Translations under genes and position numbers: made by a program | Part shown: in pieces, positions 59,901 through 64,000 of the stretch | Layout: the number at the start of each line of letters is the position of its first letter | Position numbering within the stretch: the first letter of the stretch is position 1 | Assembly (NCBI GenBank): GCA_027596075.1 | Contig: JADGJC010000040.1 | Span: 1 to 64,000 of the forward strand | Direction of reading: 5' to 3' | Length of the DNA stretch: 64,000 nt | From: Rhizophlyctis rosea | Lineage: Eukaryota; Chytridiomycota; Chytridiomycetes; Rhizophlyctidales; Rhizophlyctidaceae | The notes under the pieces: generated by a model | What the model was told of the DNA's origin: nothing | What the model saw: only the letters and a program-made list of their open reading frames with translations | Database searches by the model: none

Positions 59901-62900
59901 GGGTGGAGGGGTTGCAGGAGGTTGAGGGGGGTGAGTATTGTCATTTTTTGTTCGGGTTTGGGGGGTCTCTACTGTTCGGCTCTCCGACTTTTTTTCGTGC
60001 CCCTCTCGACATCCCTCACACCATTAACATCCCACACACACGCAAACAGACTCACGCCTAACCTCGCCACTGTACCCTCACCAAAAGCAAGCGCTGTGGT
60101 GGATGATGGAGCGGGAGAAGGAGGTTGATTATGATGATCCGAGGCAGAAGGGGTTGTTGTGGCAGAAGGAGGGGAGTGGGCCGGGGGCGGTGTATCGGAA
60201 TATGATTACTACGGAGGCGAGGGAGGGTTTGCCGGGGCAGTGTCGGGGGGGGATTTTGGCTGGTGAGTTTTTTTTGGTTTTTTGGGTGGAGAGAGGGAGG
60301 TGTTTTTGATGGGGCTGCTTAATGGTTGGAATATTGTGACACAATGAAAGCCGACGCAAAACCATCAAATCATATTCCACCACACAGACGACATGGGCCT
60401 AGGCAAAACCCTCGAACTCATCTCCCTCGTCATCTCCACCCTCCCACCCCTCCCCGTCGCCCGCCCCCCACCCTCCCCACCACCCCCACCACCACCCCAA
60501 AAGAAAAAGCTCCCTTTCCTTCCGGGCGCCGCGGCCCCACCACCGCCCCCACCCCCCACCATCCCAGGCGGCACCGTCCCCTCCCGCGCAACACTAATCG
60601 TCTGCCCGCTCTCCACGGTAGCAAATTGGGAAGACCAGTTGATGCAACACGTTTCCGAAGGTTCCCTCCGCGTTCTCGTATACCACGGCGGCTCGCGTGA
60701 GAGAGATGCGCGGGAAGTCGCCAAATACGACGTGGTGATAACGACGTACAATCTTTTGGCACTTGAATACGGACGGGACGAGAAGTTACGGAAGCAGAGT
60801 GGGGATCCGGGAGCGTGTCAGAGTGTGCTACAGCAAGTTTATTGGTGGAGGATCGTGTTGGATGAAGCGCATATCATCAAGGAGCCTAGTACTAGTCAGG
60901 CGAAGGGGTGTTGTTTGTTGAGGGGTGGGAGGAGGTGGTGTTTGACGTAGGTGTTGCGTTTTTTTGGATTTTTTTAAGTGTGAGGGGGACTTTTTTTGTG
61001 GAAGGGTGAATAACACCCCCTTTTTCTTTTTTTTTTTTTTCCTGTTTCGACGACCACAGCGGCACACCAATCCAAAACCGCCTAGACGACCTCTACTCTC
61101 TGATTAAATTCCTCTCCCTGCACCCCTTCGATCAGAAACAGAGTTTCAACCACTTCATCATGAGACCAATTAAGGCGGGGAACGTCATAGGGGTTACGCG
61201 GTTGCAAACGCTTACGAAATCCGTTACGTTGAGGAGGACGAAACAGACGGTTATTAATGGACGACCGATTTTGCAGTTGCCGGGGAGGACGGATAAGAGG
61301 GTTGTTTTGGAGTTGAGTGTTGGGGAGAGGGAGTTTTATGAGGGTGTTAAGGAGAGGAGTGTGGGTGTTTTTAGGAGGTTGGAGGCTGAGGGGACTTTGG
61401 TGAGTTTTTATTTTATTCAGCCCCCTTGTTGACTGGGTTTTGGGGGAGTCACCCACGTTTGTCAAATCACTAATTCGGAATCTGGTATCGTCGCAGTTGA
61501 AAAACTATGTTCATTTGCTTGAAATGATTCTCCGGCTGCGTCAAGCCGCGACACACACGGCGTTGCTGCGCGAAACTTCCAACAACGTTCCTGACTCTTC
61601 TTCCTCCACCTCATCCTCCTCTTCCTTCACACAAACAAAAGCCAACCACATGTACGCCCTTTTCAAAGATTCCGGGGACGATACTTGCTCTTTCTGCGGC
61701 GTTTCGGTGGATGATCCCGCTGGTGGTGGTGGGGAAGGGGGGAAGGAGAGACGGGCGGTTGTGGGACGGTGTGGGCATTTGTTTTGTAGTTTTTGTGTTG
61801 CGGGGGGGAAGGTGGAGGAAGGGGAGGAAGGGGGGAAGGGGAAGGGGAAGGGTGGTGGGGTTGTTGAGTGTGGGGTTTGTGGTGTTCGGTTGGGAGGGGG
61901 GGATTTGAGGGTTTTCCTTGTTCTATTCTTTTATGTCCTGCTTCGCTTTCTGCTAAATTGACTTTTCGGACAAATAGACACACGACGGCGCAGCGGACGA
62001 CGCACAGCTTGAACTTGAAGGCGGGTCCGGGTTGGAGATGTCTAGTCGGGTTCGGGATGCGATACAACCCAGCACTAAAGTGCGGTGGTTGATGGAGGAT
62101 CTTATGTCTGTTCGTGAAGAAACCCTTCACATGAACCAACCACCCATCAAAAGTGTCGTATTCTCCCAATGGACCGGCATGCTAGACCTCCTCGAAGTAC
62201 GTCACCCCTTCTAGCTCTCCTTGCTCCCTCTCCGCAATACTCACCCCCCTCCCTTTTTCCTTCCAGGGCCCACTAACACAATGCGGCTTCAAATTCGCGC
62301 GTCTAGACGGCAAGATGACGCGACCGGATCGGAGTGCGGCGATGCATAGGTTTAAGGATGATCCGGAGTGTGTGGTTATATTGGTTTCGTTGAAGGCGGG
62401 AGGGGTGGGGTTGAATTTGACGAGTGGGAGTCGGGTGTATATTTTGGAGCCTTATTGGAATCCTGCGGTATGTTTTGTTGGTGGTGTTTTGGGTCAGCTT
62501 CGACCTTCTTGTGCTGCGTTACTAAAACCCACTCTCCATTACATCACAGGTGGAACAACAAGCCGTAGACCGCGTGCACCGTCTCGGTCAAACGAGGCCC
62601 GTAACGACTATCCGACTAGTCGTCAAAGACACGATCGAAGAGGCCATCTTAACTCTTCAGAACGAGAAATTGGAAATGGCGCAAAAGGCGTTTAGGGAAG
62701 GGGAGATGAGCAATGAGGAGTGGACGGATAAGGTTGTTAGGAATAAGAAGGGGAAGGGGGTGGGGAGTGTTGTGGGGGAGGCGGCGAGGGTTAAGGAGCG
62801 GAAGGCGCAGGAGAGGGTTAGGGATTTGAGGATTTTGATGTTGGGTGGTGGGGGGCAGGGTGGGGTTGGGGGTGGGCAGCCTGGGGGTACNNNNNNNNNN

Positions 62901-62948
62901 CCCCCCCCCCCCCCCCCCCCGGCGGGCGGCGCGGGCCCGGGGGTGTAG
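56952..62948 (+). CDS. SNF2-family ATPase with RING finger, Rad5/Rad16/HLTF-ULS1 type
   Basis: A DNA-dependent ATPase probably acting in chromatin remodelling or DNA-damage tolerance, with a RING suggesting ubiquitin (or SUMO-linked) ligase activity. Eleven exons (56952-58137, 58380-59177, 59432-59562, 59633-59930, 60050-60262, 60388-60946, 61060-61399, 61497-61910, 61978-62196, 62267-62467, 62550-62948) are in phase, giving about 1585 residues. Motifs: Walker A DDMGLGKT (about 876), LIVCPLSTVANWEDQL, DEAH in IVLDEAHIIKEPSTSQAKG, WCLTGTPIQNRLDDLYSL, a C3HC4 RING at about 1239-1303 (CSFC, CGHLFCSFC, CGVC) between the helicase lobes, SVVFSQWTGMLDLLE, and LKAGGVGLNLT through VDRVHRLGQTRPV. The placement of the RING defines the Rad5/Rad16 subfamily. 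The first 660 residues are low-complexity (Gln, Gly, His, Ser, Pro). The donor of exon 8 (GTTTTC) is atypical. The C terminus crosses a 10-N gap, so the last few residues and the stop are uncertain. I saw no convincing HIRAN domain. Confidence 0.93.
62891..62900. other. Assembly gap (10 N) in the SNF2 C-terminal exon
   Basis: Ten Ns between a Gly-coding G-rich stretch and a run of about 20 C. The frame happens to stay open to TAG at 62946-62948, but neither the gap length nor the C run can be trusted. Confidence 0.99.
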
Positions 62949-64000
62949 AGTGGGGAGGGGGACGGTAGCGGGGTGGTTGAATGGCTTTTTTCCTTCGCCT
63001 TTTTTTTATGGGGTTTTTTTCTTGCTGTTGTTTTTTGTCCATCAAATTTTTGTATCATGGCTTAAATTTTTGCTGTTGGAAAACTTTGTTGTCTGTTAGG
63101 GAGGATGGTCTGTCTCTTCTTGGGCTTTTAGCCGGGTTGGGTGTAAAGTGTAAATAAAGTAAAGTAACGTAAGTGGGCTTGAGGCCTTTGTCTGCTCTTT
63201 GTTAGGTGATTTGTTCGATGTTCGGGGGTGCGAAGATGGAGTGAGGGTTCGAGTGAATGATCGATATGGCTGTCAGCGTCATCAGCTAATGTGGTGGTTC
63301 TATCACCTATGGTGGATGGCGAACCCTTTCGACAAGGTCACTTTTTTCGTTTCATTTTCTGAGTTATGTGACTATCCACACCTCAGCAAATGGAATGACA
63401 AGTAGTAACGTGCATGGCGATGACGTTCGATATCCCCAAAACAGAGAACTTTGTTAGAGATGGGTACCCTCACACGGCAGCTGACGAGGGAGCCTGATGG
63501 AAGCCAATTGGGCTCTGGTTTCTCTTTTCTTGCTCCACATGAGTGACTGTCCGTCCTTGGAAAACCAGTTTGGAAATTCGAAAATACAAACTTGTGAAGA
63601 GGGAATAACGTCGACTGGGAGGACTGTACACTGCACATTCCTATGGAATGTGGCATCCTAGTCATCAAGCGAATCATGATAATCCTGCACGAATTAGAGA
63701 TTACCAGCATGCATGTCGCTTAGGATCTTTCGGTGCTAAGGACTGCGGGAGAAAAAAAGGAAAGACCTGGGTAATGTGTTATTGTTCATGTCGACCGCCC
63801 ATGAACTATTGATACATGCCTGCTCACGTTCCTTTCTCATGTTTTTCCCCAACCGCGACAAAGGGCGAAGCCTGAACATCATACTCGGAAGATTTGCCGA
63901 GCTACAAAAAGGGTCCAATCAAAGCCCGCTGGTAGCCCATTCTACGAAATTTATATACTATCACGAACGGATATGCAGCTTATGTTTCTACACCAAATGG
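62949..64000. other. 3' flank of the SNF2 gene and window end
   Basis: Presumed 3' UTR with T-rich sequence (62985-63080) and an AATAAA at about 63153. No gene recognised to the right edge. Confidence 0.5.

Noticed and set aside
1..64000. CRISPR arrays, operons, rRNA genes, bacterial defence systems
   Set aside because: The window is eukaryotic nuclear DNA with spliceosomal introns. No direct-repeat/spacer arrays or rRNA sequence were seen.

Overview
The window reads as nuclear DNA of a fungus. All protein genes but two have short spliceosomal introns (mostly about 45-110 nt, GTRNGT...YAG), the code is standard, and the families are fungal: Sub2/UAP56, a Cdc25-type RasGEF, an MFS sugar porter, a GH27 alpha-galactosidase with a C-terminal CBM1, F-box proteins and a RING-containing Rad5/Rad16-type SNF2 protein. 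A 15-exon Cache-HAMP membrane receptor, a gene type I do not associate with Dikarya, makes an early-diverging zoosporic (chytrid-like) fungus my best guess. That placement is inference.

Layout, left to right: a near-perfect 236-bp inverted-repeat element (MITE-like) at 1-236; SUB2 on + (1375-3488); a DUF1963/YwqG-like gene on - (4956-6241); an intron-containing tRNA-Ile(AAU) on - (7058-7145); an MFS sugar transporter on - (8161-9887); an F-box gene on + (13289-14827); a large SH3-WW-RasGEFN-RasGEF gene on - (16094-21249); a gene-poor stretch (21.3-30.8 kb); GH27-CBM1 alpha-galactosidase on - (30847-32522); a small internally repeated hydrophilic protein on - (36085-36411); the Cache-HAMP receptor on - (37077-39905); a second F-box gene on - (45737-47551); another gene-poor stretch (47.6-56.9 kb); and the SNF2/RING gene on + (56952-62948).

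There is no operon logic. Individual links can be suggested: sugar uptake plus secreted alpha-galactosidase for carbohydrate use, a Ras exchange factor and a Cache receptor for environmental sensing, SUB2 for splicing/mRNA export, and SNF2/RING for chromatin or DNA-damage tolerance. Roughly 34 kb of the window holds nothing I recognise as a gene, apart from several recent short tandem duplications.

The most unexpected signal is compositional. In several genes the coding strand is C-rich just after each 3' splice site and switches to G-rich before the next 5' splice site, with synonymous codons switching too, giving a sawtooth of GC skew phased to exons. Three 10-N assembly gaps (20262, 30598, 62891) all sit at G/C homopolymers.
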